Assembly (NCBI RefSeq): GCF_003014615.1
Contig: NZ_PYGI01000018.1
Span: forward strand, 38,604 to 102,603
Source: Marinobacterium halophilum
GTDB taxonomy: Bacteria > Pseudomonadota > Gammaproteobacteria > Pseudomonadales > Balneatricaceae
Length of the DNA stretch: 64,000 nt
Reading direction: 5' to 3'
Shown: positions 58,331 through 64,000 of the stretch, in pieces
How the letters are laid out: each line of letters starts with the position of its first letter
Position numbering within the stretch: the first letter of the stretch is position 1
The notes under the pieces: model-generated
What the model was told of the DNA's origin: nothing
Database searches by the model: none
Seen by the model: the letters and a program-made list of their open reading frames with translations, nothing else
Program-made: the position numbers and the translations under genes

Positions 58331-60142
58331 TTACTCCGAATGCTGCTGCAGTTTAAATACGCTGATGGAGCGCTGCAGTTCGCCGGCGGCACCCACCAGT
58401 CGCTCAGAGAGCTGTTTCTGTTGCAGCATTTCGGTGTTGGTAGCTTGGGTAAATTCGTTGATGCTGCCGGCACGCTGGCGCAGGTTCTGGGCCAGCTTGG
58501 CCTGACCAGTGGCGTTTTGGGCAATACGTACGACGGATTCAACCAGTGACTGGGTGGTGGCGCGGGTTTCTTCCATACGTTCACCGGCCTGTTCGGCCAG
58601 GCGTGTACCGGCGACTACGTCTTCGATTACCGTGTTGATGACGTGAATGGTGTCGGCGGTTTCCAGCTGAATGTTGTTAACCAGACTCTCGATCTCGGAG
58701 GTTGCTTCACGGGAGTTTTCCGCCAGACGCTGTACTTCATCTACCACCACCATCAAGCCACGACCGGCTTCACCGGCAGAGGCGGCGTGCATGCTCGCGT
58801 TCAATGACAGGATGTGAGTACGTTCGGAAATGTTGTTGATCAGGTTGATAATACCGCCGATCTCCTGAGAACGTTCACCCAGTCGTTTGATGCGCTTCTC
58901 CGCTTCGTGAATGGTCTGGCGGATCTTGTTGATGCTGTCGATGGTGGCCGATACCGATTCCTTGGCGTTTTCGGTGGTGCTGATCGCTTTCTGTGAAGCT
59001 CTGTTGGTCACGGCAGCGAGTTTGGCGATCAATTGCATCGCATGGATCGCGGAGTCCAGACCCTCCAGGGTCTCGTTGATCTCTTCCTGTTCCTTGTTGG
59101 CTTGCAGGAGTACGGCTTCAGACTGGGTTTTAACCTGAATGGAGGTGCTGTTGACCTCGCTGGAAACGGCGCTGACTTCCCGCAGTACATTCTCGATCGA
59201 GTTGGTCAGCTGGTTAATGGAGTCGGCAACGGCACCAGTGATGTCTTCCGCCACGGGAACGCGGACGGTCAGGTCACGCTGACTGATCTTGAATACGCTC
59301 TGGATCAATTCGATGATGGAGGCGTTGAGTTTCTTGTTCTCGGCGGCCTGTTTGGCAAGGGCTTCCTCTTTTTCATCCAGCAGGGTATCGAGTACCGTGG
59401 CCATCTGTCCCAGTTCGTCTTTACTATCGAGGCGGGTGCGGGCTTCGGTATCACCAGCACGTACGGCATCGACGGTGTCCTGGATTCGCTGTACCGGGTC
59501 AAGGACGCCGTATTTGACGATGGCCAGGGCGACTGCCAAAGCAAGGCCCAAGATGACCAGAGATGCAAAGAACAGCTTGATCATTTGAGTCATGGCTACA
59601 GTACGTGCTTCGGTGTCCTGGTCGGCATAGACACGGGTCAACAATTGTAAGCTGGCGTTGACGTCACGCAAGTCGGTTAGCAGGTTGTTGAAGGTTTGCT
59701 GCATCAGCGCGGCCTGCAGTGTCGGAGCGGTTCCTTGGGTATGAATTTCTTCGATACGTGCTAATTTGTCAGTCAGGCCCAAACTGTCAAGACGTTGGCT
59801 GATGTTATGACGGTCTTCATCGCTGCGCAGACGCTGTAGCAGGGCATGCAGACGATTGTTGTAGTTGTTGGCAGCCACAGTGAAATCGTTGATGTGTTGG
59901 GTGTTGGGTGACAGTCGGGCTTCGGTTAACGCTTGCTGTGTATCCACCAGCAGAAAGTCGAGTTTGGACATGTCCTCGGCCAGTTGACGGGTTTCGCGGC
60001 TGACCGCCTGTGACTGCTCATCGATGACAATGGTTTGGTAGTAAGCGACAGCGATTGCAATGATGCCCGCCACCAAAAGAACACCGGAGATGGCAAACTT
60101 GATCCCCATCCGTATGTTCTGCAGTTCCCAGAAAAGAGGCAT
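58331..60142 (-). CDS. pilJ: Methyl-accepting chemotaxis protein, PilJ-like
   Basis: This 603-residue receptor has an N-terminal membrane helix (about residues 14-34), a helical periplasmic domain, a second membrane helix (about 188-210), a HAMP domain (VLDPVQRIQDTVDAVRAGD), and a signalling domain whose hairpin reads ISERTHILSLNASMHAASAGEAGRG. The position between CheW-like and ChpA-like genes matches PilJ of the Chp system. GGAAGGAA precedes the ATG. Confidence 0.88.
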   Translation of the reverse strand: MPLFWELQNIRMGIKFAISGVLLVAGIIAIAVAYYQTIVIDEQSQAVSRETRQLAEDMSKLDFLLVDTQQALTEARLSPNTQHINDFTVAANNYNNRLHALLQRLRSDEDRHNISQRLDSLGLTDKLARIEEIHTQGTAPTLQAALMQQTFNNLLTDLRDVNASLQLLTRVYADQDTEARTVAMTQMIKLFFASLVILGLALAVALAIVKYGVLDPVQRIQDTVDAVRAGDTEARTRLDSKDELGQMATVLDTLLDEKEEALAKQAAENKKLNASIIELIQSVFKISQRDLTVRVPVAEDITGAVADSINQLTNSIENVLREVSAVSSEVNSTSIQVKTQSEAVLLQANKEQEEINETLEGLDSAIHAMQLIAKLAAVTNRASQKAISTTENAKESVSATIDSINKIRQTIHEAEKRIKRLGERSQEIGGIINLINNISERTHILSLNASMHAASAGEAGRGLMVVVDEVQRLAENSREATSEIESLVNNIQLETADTIHVINTVIEDVVAGTRLAEQAGERMEETRATTQSLVESVVRIAQNATGQAKLAQNLRQRAGSINEFTQATNTEMLQQKQLSERLVGAAGELQRSISVFKLQQHSE

Positions 60143-60176
60143 GTGTAGTTCCTTCCAAACAAAAATGGATGGCTGT

Positions 60177-60722
60177 TCAGTCTTCAGTGAACAGCGTGGC
60201 CGGTTGATAGAATGACTGCTTCAACTTTTTCAGCAGCTCCTGATGGTCGAATTCGTACCAGGTTGCACCCTGCGCGCTGTACTGTGCAGTTAGAAAGGGT
60301 TGCAGGACTTTGGGAGCAGCCGAAAGTGCCAAATTTTCATTGAGCCGTTTGGGGTCGATGATAGCCACCGGGAATTCCGACAACAGGAAACCGGCAGTGT
60401 GAGACTGTTGCCCCAGCAGGAGTATCCAATACTGAGCACGTAAATCGGTCCTTTCCTGGTGCACGAGGTAAGGCAGGTCATATACCGGTACGGTATTTCC
60501 GCGGTGATTGATAAAACCGGCAAACCAGACCGGGCTGTCTGGCAGCGGACAGATCCGCCCCTTGGGTGCCAACTCGGAAAAAGTTCCTGTTGTCAGCAGG
60601 AAATGCTGGTCGTCGAGCAAGAAACCGTGTCGAATTTCATCAAATTCCGGCGCTTCGTATTCATTTGAATACACACGAGGTTCAGGCAGCCTGGACAGGC
60701 TAAAATCATCCATGACGCGCAT
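60177..60722 (-). CDS. pilI: CheW-like coupling protein (PilI-like)
   Basis: This 181-residue CheW-domain protein contains the typical WFAGFINHRGNTVPVYDL stretch. It should link the PilJ-like receptor to the ChpA-like kinase. Two in-frame ATGs (60722 and 60713) flank the best spacing from GAGGAG, so the start is uncertain by three residues. The next gene upstream ends 6 bases before it. Confidence 0.87.
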   Translation of the reverse strand: MRVMDDFSLSRLPEPRVYSNEYEAPEFDEIRHGFLLDDQHFLLTTGTFSELAPKGRICPLPDSPVWFAGFINHRGNTVPVYDLPYLVHQERTDLRAQYWILLLGQQSHTAGFLLSEFPVAIIDPKRLNENLALSAAPKVLQPFLTAQYSAQGATWYEFDHQELLKKLKQSFYQPATLFTED

Positions 60723-60728
60723 TACTCC

Positions 60729-61094
60729 TCAACTGAATGCCTCGACCTGATCAAGGATCTCCTGACTGCTGTAGGGCTTGGCAATCATTGCACTGGCCCC
60801 TTGTAATTGTGCCCATACCCGGTCTGCATCTTCATGTTTGCTGGATACAATAATCACCGGAATGCCCTTGGTGCTGGCGGCGTTGGTGATTTGACGACAG
60901 GCAGAGAAACCGTCTACTTCCGGCATGACGATATCCATGAAAATCAAATCCGGTTTTTCTGATTCCGCCAAGAGAATACCCTGCTGGCCGTTGGAACCGA
61001 TGATGATCTCTGCGCCGGTGGCGTGCAGGATTTCACTCAGGCATTGCTGTTGTACCGGATCATCCTCGACGATCAGAATCTTGTTGACTGCCAT
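60729..61094 (-). CDS. pilH: Single-domain response regulator (PilH-like)
   Basis: This 121-residue receiver has acidic residues E10-D12, phospho-site D54 (IFMDIVMPE) and K106 (AKPY). PilH is thought to act as a phosphate sink for the Chp kinase. The assignment is by length and operon position. Confidence 0.82.
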   Translation of the reverse strand: MAVNKILIVEDDPVQQQCLSEILHATGAEIIIGSNGQQGILLAESEKPDLIFMDIVMPEVDGFSACRQITNAASTKGIPVIIVSSKHEDADRVWAQLQGASAMIAKPYSSQEILDQVEAFS

Positions 61095-61133
61095 GTGTAT
61101 ACATTTCCAGGGTTCGGTTGGTGTTGATTTAGC

Positions 61134-62198
61134 TTATTTGTTCTTGAATTCGCTGACCCAGCGAGACACGCGCTTGATCACCTTCTGAAATTCGACAGGA
61201 TTGATCGGCTTGGTCAGGTAAGTGGATGATCCTGCCATTATCCCCTTCACTTCGTCCAGTGGTGATGTTTTCGACGATAGCATAATGATCGGGGTTTTTT
61301 TCAGGGCCGGCATCTGTCGCAAACGGGTACAGGTCTCGAAACCATCAATGCCTGGCATCATGATATCGAGAAAAATGAAGTCATAATGATTCTGGCCAGC
61401 TTTTTCCAATGCGGTTTCGCCATCATCGGCAAAATCAATATTGACTGGTTGGTCCATCTGCTCAAGCTCTTTAGCCAGCATTTGCTGCATGGGGTGGCTA
61501 TCGTCTACCACTAAAATTGAATAATGCTGGTCTTGTTGCTGCGCTTCGCGCTCGGCCTGCAGACGGCGCACTTCCTCGATCTGGGCGTCATATTTACTGA
61601 AGAGGTTGTCCTTGTCCACCGCTTCAATACTGTCTGCAGTCGTGGCAGCAGCCATGGGCTGTGCCTGCGTAGTATTGGCATTGTCATTGAGCGGGACAAT
61701 CGGGGCTGAATCGGCCTGTATGGGAGCATCAGAGCTGTGTTCGACGGCTGCCGTCGTTACTGGCACTGCTGCTGGTTCAGCCAGAAGTTCGTCCGCAGCC
61801 TGAATGTTGGAAGCCGCAGTGATGACCGGCTCTTCGATTACTGTTGCACGCTCTTCGGTATTGGCGGCTACAGCACGGGCGACGTCTACCGGTTGCAGCG
61901 GCTCAAAGGCTTCCAGCGTGCGCAGTACGCGCGAAGAAATGAAAGGCAATTTGATGTGGGGGTGTTCTGCACTCACCGGTTTTTGTTTGTTGACCAGGAC
62001 CAGGCGTGTGCGGAAGCTGTCCGGTAGTTCAGCAATCTGTGCATGTGCGTCGAGCGAGTCGCCCATCACCAGTAACAGATCTGGCAGGCTGGCAGGATCG
62101 AAATCGGCCAGTGCCATGGATCGGCTTTTGGACAGCGTCAGAATTTTGTCCAGCTTCTTCAGTTGATCCTCAGGGAAACCCAGTGTCCCAATCTTCAT
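61134..62198 (-). CDS. Response regulator with unusual N-terminal domain (PilG position)
   Basis: This 354-residue protein occupies the place of pilG but is more than twice as long. Residues 227-354 form a complete receiver (LVVDDS; D278 in FLDIMMP; K330 in LTKPINP). Residues 1-105 could be a second, receiver-like fold without the acidic pocket (LPDLLLVMGDSL; TRLVLVN; LPFISSRVLRTL). A Thr/Ala-rich linker and a coiled coil (KYDAQIEEVRRLQAEREAQQ) join them. The ATG at 62198 has AGGGAAG upstream; a longer in-frame start at 62273 has none. It is the first gene of the chemosensory operon. Confidence 0.85.
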   Translation of the reverse strand: MKIGTLGFPEDQLKKLDKILTLSKSRSMALADFDPASLPDLLLVMGDSLDAHAQIAELPDSFRTRLVLVNKQKPVSAEHPHIKLPFISSRVLRTLEAFEPLQPVDVARAVAANTEERATVIEEPVITAASNIQAADELLAEPAAVPVTTAAVEHSSDAPIQADSAPIVPLNDNANTTQAQPMAAATTADSIEAVDKDNLFSKYDAQIEEVRRLQAEREAQQQDQHYSILVVDDSHPMQQMLAKELEQMDQPVNIDFADDGETALEKAGQNHYDFIFLDIMMPGIDGFETCTRLRQMPALKKTPIIMLSSKTSPLDEVKGIMAGSSTYLTKPINPVEFQKVIKRVSRWVSEFKNK

Positions 62199-62634
62199 GC
62201 GTCTTCCCTGTGTAGTGAGTCCCGGCAGATTGGGCCGATGGACGAGGGTAGGAATGGATGCATATTCAAGCATATAAATAATGCAGTTCGATTACGTTTT
62301 TTAGACGATCTGATGGGGGATGACAATAGTAAAAAGAGATAAATTCCCGTTCGTAATGTGTGTGTATGATTTGAGAGACAGTAACCTTTTTGCGACCAAA
62401 ACAGATGTTCATTAAACTGTATAATTCAGCCTCTGTTCAGATATTTTAAAGGAAGTATTAAGTGCTTCTGAACAAGGAGTGATTCGGTTGCTGCAGGGTC
62501 ATATGATAGTGGCGTGTGACCCATATACGGCCAAGGTAGCTTGAGTTTTACTGGTTACGGATGCGGCTAATTTTCCTGAGGCACATCGAATATTTATAGA
62601 AAATGATTGTTATGGACATGACCTTACAGCTTTA
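62199..62634. other. 436-base gap with no convincing gene
   Basis: This stretch is clearly more AT-rich than the neighbouring operons. It holds the upstream region of the chemosensory operon, for which I cannot assign a promoter with confidence. A TATAAT at 62420-62425 on the + strand has no matching -35. Two tiny + strand frames with RBS-like sequences (at about 62461 and 62488-62544) end after 6 and 18 codons and are probably not genes. Confidence 0.6.
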
Positions 62635-63111
62635 TCAATTCGGACAGTAATAGCCAACCATAGCCTTTGCTTTATCGCTACCGGTTGTACGCAGGTTGTC
62701 CATCCAGAATTGGCACTTGGGGTCGGAAAGCTTTTGCATATACTCGGCACGATCTCGACCAGCTTCAAGCTGTGCTTCACGTGCAATGTGCTCCTGCTCC
62801 ATTCTCAGACGCGATTCTTCCAAACGCTGCTGACGGGCCTGGTTTTGTGCTTCGAGGGTTCTACGGCGCTCTATGGCCGCCTGGCGGGATTGTTCATTCA
62901 TTCTCTCCATGCTGCCATGCAAGACGTTGGTGGCTGCTTCAAGCGAACGGACGAATCGGTATTCCTGGTATTTCTGGTAACCGAACCAAAGACTAAACAG
63001 CACGATGCCGCCAAGGACAACGCCAAGGGTGATCTGTACCCAGAGGGGAGGTGGTGGGTTTGGTTGTGGAGCACGTTCAAAAATAATGCGCTCGCTGGGA
63101 TCAGCTCTCAT
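62635..63111 (-). CDS. Hypothetical single-pass membrane protein
   Basis: This 158-residue protein is not recognised as a named family. A Pro-rich cytoplasmic N-terminus (residues 10-22) leads to one membrane helix (about 24-46, WVQITLGVVLGGIVLFSLWF), then a long charged, Arg/Glu/Gln-rich coiled coil (about 65-125), and a C-terminal piece with two Cys (C133 and C156). GGAGG lies five bases before the ATG, so translation is well supported. It stands alone, next to the presumed mobile-element boundary. Confidence 0.72.
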   Translation of the reverse strand: MRADPSERIIFERAPQPNPPPPLWVQITLGVVLGGIVLFSLWFGYQKYQEYRFVRSLEAATNVLHGSMERMNEQSRQAAIERRRTLEAQNQARQQRLEESRLRMEQEHIAREAQLEAGRDRAEYMQKLSDPKCQFWMDNLRTTGSDKAKAMVGYYCPN

Positions 63112-63201
63112 AGTACCTCCATGTTCTGCACCGAAGTGGACAGTATATGGACACTTGCGGTACTACGACTCATCCGTAAGCGTGTAAGCTGTTGAAAATA
63201 T

Positions 63202-63246
63202 TGGTGGGCCCACCAGGACTTGAACCTGGGACCAATGGATTATGAG
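63202..63246 (-). tRNA. 3' fragment of a tRNA with CAT anticodon (truncated)
   Basis: Read on the - strand, this runs from the anticodon loop CTCATAA through the variable loop, a complete T arm (GGTTCAAGTCC within a 5-bp stem) and acceptor 3' strand to CCA, as in Met or Ile2 tRNAs. The D arm, 5' acceptor strand and 5' half of the anticodon stem are missing: the sequence upstream of the loop does not pair. It is therefore a half-tRNA, not a working gene, and is typical of an attachment site left by a tRNA-targeting integrase. Confidence 0.82.
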
Positions 63247-63290
63247 TTCTGATATTAAACCATAAATCCTTTAAAATCAAAGAGATGTAA

Positions 63291-63351
63291 GCGTAATTGA
63301 GCGTAATTGAGCGTAAGGGAAAGTAGTTTAGTAACAGTAACTTAGCGTAAT
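63291..63351 (+). repeat. Direct repeats of GCGTAA(TTGA) beside the tRNA fragment
   Basis: GCGTAATTGA occurs twice in tandem (63291-63310), followed by GCGTAAGGGA (63311-63320) and a fourth GCGTAAT at 63345-63351. The spacing of 10 bases is one helical turn, as in arm-type integrase sites or iterons. Confidence 0.85.
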
Positions 63352-63376
63352 TTGGGGGAAGGGAGCCAAGCTGATG

Positions 63377-63394
63377 AGTGTACCGGGAGTGTAC
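63377..63394 (+). repeat. Two AGTGTAC repeats 11 bases apart
   Basis: AGTGTAC at 63377-63383 and again at 63388-63394 are separated by CGGG. They lie just inside the presumed element boundary and could be further protein-binding sites. Confidence 0.5.
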
Positions 63395-63482
63395 TGCTTT
63401 ACAATTTGAAGACTTATGTCGTCCTACCTGAAATGCTCTTGTATGGTTAATTCTGTGCCATTTCCGGGTAAATTGGGACCCA

Positions 63483-63614
63483 CCCTCAACGGCCATTGAG
63501 GGCCTTCATGCAGCAGCTCGATGTAGCGCCGGCTCCTCTTGCGAGAGACCGATAACAAGTGGGTAGCGCTGCATGACTCTTTAGCGATAACTCGAACAGT
63601 CATCGGGGCCCCGA
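63483..63614 (+). ncRNA. Structured leader of IS110 element, possible bridge RNA region
   Basis: Several helices can be drawn: CCCTCAA/TTGAGGG with a 6-base loop (63483-63502); CATGCAGC (63507-63514) with GCTGCATG (63568-63575); CTCT/AGAG (63536-63547); TGACT (63574-63578) with AGTCA (63598-63602), which overlaps the previous helix by two bases; and the palindrome TCGGGGCCCCGA (63603-63614). IS110-group elements are known to encode a bridge RNA in the left non-coding end before the transposase gene. That this stretch is one is inferred from position and fold only. Confidence 0.3.
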
Positions 63615-63644
63615 GCCCGTATAGCAAGGCAGAGTCAGCTTATT

Positions 63645-64000
63645 ATGAACATCACCGAAAGCCAAACCGATATAAACGTCGGTGTCGATGTCGGCAAGTC
63701 CACACTCGATATCGTACTTCATCCCCTGGATCTCCATTTCTCAGTTCCCAACGATGAAGAGCACATTCGCAAGATCATCCAAGTGCTCAAACATCACAAT
63801 ATCAAACGCATCGTCACCGAAGCGACGGGCCGCTATGAACATGCCTTCGTCTTTGCCTGTGATCAGGCGGAATTACCGGTCGTGGTGGTCAATCCGACCA
63901 GTATTCGGCGTTACGCTCAGGCTATCGGCGTACTCGCGAAAACCGACAAGATCGATGCCCGTGTCATTGCCAGCTTTGCCGCCACCATCAAGCCTGAAAT
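63645..64000 (+). CDS. IS110-family transposase, 5' part
   Basis: The first 118 residues of an IS110-type recombinase are present; the gene runs off the window. The RuvC-like DEDD motifs are visible: GVDVGKSTLDI (first Asp), TEATGRYE (Glu) and KTDKIDARVIA (Asp pair). The ATG follows an AAGGC-rich stretch. No other part of the element lies in the window. Whether it belongs to the IS110 or IS1111 subgroup depends on its unseen right end. Confidence 0.93.
   Translation, partial: MNITESQTDINVGVDVGKSTLDIVLHPLDLHFSVPNDEEHIRKIIQVLKHHNIKRIVTEATGRYEHAFVFACDQAELPVVVVNPTSIRRYAQAIGVLAKTDKIDARVIASFAATIKPE

Larger units (their letters stand above)
63112..63644. other. 533-base non-coding stretch at a mobile-element boundary
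   Basis: From left to right this holds an ordinary spacer (63112-63201), a truncated tRNA on the - strand, direct repeats of GCGTAA, two copies of AGTGTAC, and the structured non-coding leader of the IS110 transposase. No open frame has a credible start and RBS. The exact left end of the IS cannot be fixed here. Confidence 0.6.

Noticed and set aside
62461..62544. Two tiny + strand frames with RBS-like sequences (6 and 18 codons)
   Set aside because: They start with GTG and TTG, encode no recognisable peptide, precede no + strand gene and could be chance or a decayed gene.
63170..63496. - strand open frame of 108 codons over the tRNA fragment
   Set aside because: It translates the tRNA 3' half and repeats (a common artefact containing PLVPGSSPGGP) and has no family or RBS support.

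Overview
The window is chromosomal DNA from a motile, aerobic marine-type gammaproteobacterium, probably of the Pseudomonas/Oceanospirillales neighbourhood. The evidence is a Pseudomonas-like order of polar-flagellum genes (fliE to fliA, then cheYZAB, then a ParA-type ATPase and a ParP-like protein), a ccmABCDEFGHI cytochrome c maturation operon next to it, zipA-ligA, a seven-function Mnh/Pha-type Na+/H+ antiporter with a fused A/B subunit, and a VC_2705-type sodium:solute symporter. The genus cannot be fixed from the sequence alone.

Layout. 1-6460: two related sodium:solute symporters (the first is cut by the window edge), a DUF4212 small subunit, a cNMP/CBS/DUF294 protein and a DEDDh exonuclease. 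6446-31683: one long flagellar and chemotaxis block on the + strand: fliEFGHIJ, fliKLMNOPQR-flhB, flhA-flhF-fleN-fliA, cheYZAB, parA-like, parP-like and a DUF2802 gene. Good sigma54 (-24/-12) promoters precede fliE, fliK and flhA, and a sigma28-like box precedes flhF. This fits the FleQ/RpoN-FliA hierarchy known from Pseudomonas. 31677-33988 (- strand): a stand-alone FlhB C-terminal-domain protein and a second FliK-like protein, with a sigma28-like box upstream. 34080-41097: ccmA-I. 41134-45645: zipA, ligA, a YheU-type protein and a DUF4126 protein. 45614-54084 (- strand): mnhABCDEFG, mnmC and a CBS protein. 54257-62198 (- strand): a Chp/Pil-type chemosensory operon (two response regulators, CheW-like, PilJ-like receptor, ChpA-like hybrid kinase). 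62635-63111: an unknown membrane protein.

The right edge is accessory DNA. A 3' half of a tRNA with a CAT anticodon lies on the - strand at about 63202-63246, followed by short direct repeats and then the start of an IS110-family element whose transposase gene is cut by the window end. This looks like the boundary of an integrated element that continues beyond the window.

Most genes belong to well-known families. The points that most deserve a second look are: the structured non-coding leader of the IS110 element (a possible bridge RNA); the tRNA fragment with GCGTAA repeats; the three-copy helical repeat in the N-terminus of the ChpA-like kinase; a sigma54 promoter built into the terminator upstream of fliE; the free-standing FlhB C-domain/FliK-like pair; the absence of cheW and motCD from the chemotaxis block together with a 20-copy GAGCCT repeat in the ParP-like gene; and an EF-hand-like loop in both symporters. 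No CRISPR array, rRNA or complete tRNA was found.
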